Shown here piece after piece: positions 63,695 to 64,000 of a DNA stretch of 64,000 bases; the first letter of the stretch is position 1, and every line of letters begins with the position of its first letter. Source of the DNA: Streptococcus mitis (GTDB taxonomy: Bacteria > Bacillota > Bacilli > Lactobacillales > Streptococcaceae); NCBI RefSeq assembly GCF_000722695.1, contig NZ_JPFU01000013.1, positions 682,001-746,000 on the forward strand, written 5' to 3'. Below the pieces are notes generated by a model that saw only the letters and a program-made list of their open reading frames with translations, searched no databases and had not been told where the DNA came from. The translations under genes were made by a program, and so were the position numbers.

Positions 63695-63711
63695 TTAGTT
63701 TCCTTCCCATC

Positions 63712-63738
63712 AAAAAAACAGTTCCTCTAGAACTGTTA
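63712..63738 (-). terminator. Terminator between the broken acetyltransferase and the transfer operon
   Basis: AACAGTTC-tagag-GAACTGTTTTTTT on the minus strand, directly after the acetyltransferase remnant and before the PrgI-like gene. Confidence 0.85.
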
Positions 63739-63750
63739 GTGTTATGTCAG

Positions 63751-64000
63751 TTATTTATCACGTTCCTTTACAAGCATAGCTACAGGAATCTCATCAAGCG
63801 AAATTCTTCCATCTGTGATAGAAAAACCAAATTTTTGGTACAAATGATCTCAACGTTGATGATTTACCTTGTCTACTTCGTCTACAAAAGACAACTTTCC
63901 AACAATTTTAGTCTTTACTCCAAATAATTGACTAATATGAAGAAGAGATTCCCTTAATAATAGACTGCCATATCCTCTATTAGGATCTCTTATAAGAAAA
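63751..64000 (-). pseudogene. GNAT-like acetyltransferase, C-terminal part, with in-frame TGA
   Basis: The frame open from the window edge reads LIRDPNRGYGSLLLRESLL, the acetyl-CoA-binding R-G-x-G segment of GNAT enzymes. It runs to VDEVDKVNHQR, meets a TGA at 63850-63852, and continues in the same frame as DHLYQKFGFSITDGRISLDE to a stop at 63751. QKFGF is the usual GNAT C-terminal motif (Y.K.GF). A single CGA-to-TGA change explains the break. The N-terminus is outside the window, so the gene could be truncated further. Confidence 0.75.

Larger units (their letters stand above)
41027..64000. mobile_element. Integrative conjugative element, TnGBS-like (one end; continues past the window)
   Basis: A contiguous block of minus-strand genes: DDE transposase, partition genes, MobC/relaxase with oriT candidate, toprim/ArdC fusion, VirD4, PcfB, PrgK- and PrgL-like proteins, VirB4 and PrgI. 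No tyrosine or serine integrase is seen. TnGBS elements of streptococci are known to combine an ISLre2/Mutator-related DDE transposase with plasmid-type maintenance and conjugation genes, and to insert about 15-17 bp upstream of sigma-A -35 boxes. The boundary is placed by that rule, not by a recognised inverted repeat; the exact base is uncertain. Confidence 0.75.

Noticed and set aside
1..64000. tRNA or rRNA genes
   Set aside because: No segment with the tRNA arms and GTTCRANNC-type T-loop, and no rRNA-like stretch, was noticed on either strand.

Overview
The window is chromosomal DNA of a mitis-group Streptococcus (close to S. mitis, S. oralis or S. pneumoniae). The evidence is the gene order prfC / gatCAB / efp-asp23-nusB / acc-fab operon / lysC-serS / alanine-glycine symporter, two pneumococcal-type BOX repeats, KxYKxGKxW- and YSIRK-type surface proteins, low G+C and strong AAAGGAG-type ribosome binding sites. 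No rRNA, tRNA or CRISPR array was seen.

Layout. (1) 1-6.3 kb, minus strand: the N-terminal 905 residues of a serine-rich-repeat (SRR) adhesin, cut by the window edge, with two GT8 glycosyltransferases upstream that probably decorate it. (2) 6.3-13.2 kb: a structured duplicated intergenic element, RF3 (prfC), two small overlapping genes resembling DUF4160, a candidate small RNA, and the gatCAB amidotransferase operon. A small membrane-protein gene follows gatB, and then a second, diverged copy of the gatB 3' end. (3) 13.3-20.4 kb: a 2368-residue LPXTG surface protein with three MucBP-like repeats and nine nearly identical 48-residue repeats. (4) 20.6-22.0 kb: efp, an Asp23-family gene and nusB. 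(5) 22.2-32.9 kb, minus strand: the complete type II fatty-acid synthesis cluster (fabM, fabT, fabH, acpP, fabK, fabD, fabG, fabF, accB, fabZ, accC, accD, accA) with FabT-like boxes and two BOX elements that each abut a stop codon. (6) 33-40.8 kb: aspartokinase, a DUF956 protein, a T-box-controlled serS, a TDT-family transporter, an acyl-CoA dehydrogenase-like protein with an AhpD-like protein, and an AgcS symporter behind a glycine riboswitch. (7) 41.0-64.0 kb, almost all minus strand: one end of an integrative conjugative element.

The conjugative element carries an ISLre2/Mutator-type DDE transposase at its edge, ParA with a small partner protein and three AT-rich repeats, a MOBP-type relaxase with MobC and a hairpin-rich oriT candidate, and a 1533-residue toprim/PBECR4/ArdC-like fusion. 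It also has VirD4, PcfB, VirB4, a PrgK-like hydrolase and a PrgI-like protein. A DDE transposase at the end of a conjugative element, sitting about 16 bp upstream of a good sigma-A promoter, is the hallmark of the TnGBS family of streptococcal elements. The element also holds a separately transcribed pair of unknown membrane proteins, and a broken acetyltransferase gene where a VirB6 gene might be expected. Its other end, replication initiator and VirB6 are not in the window.
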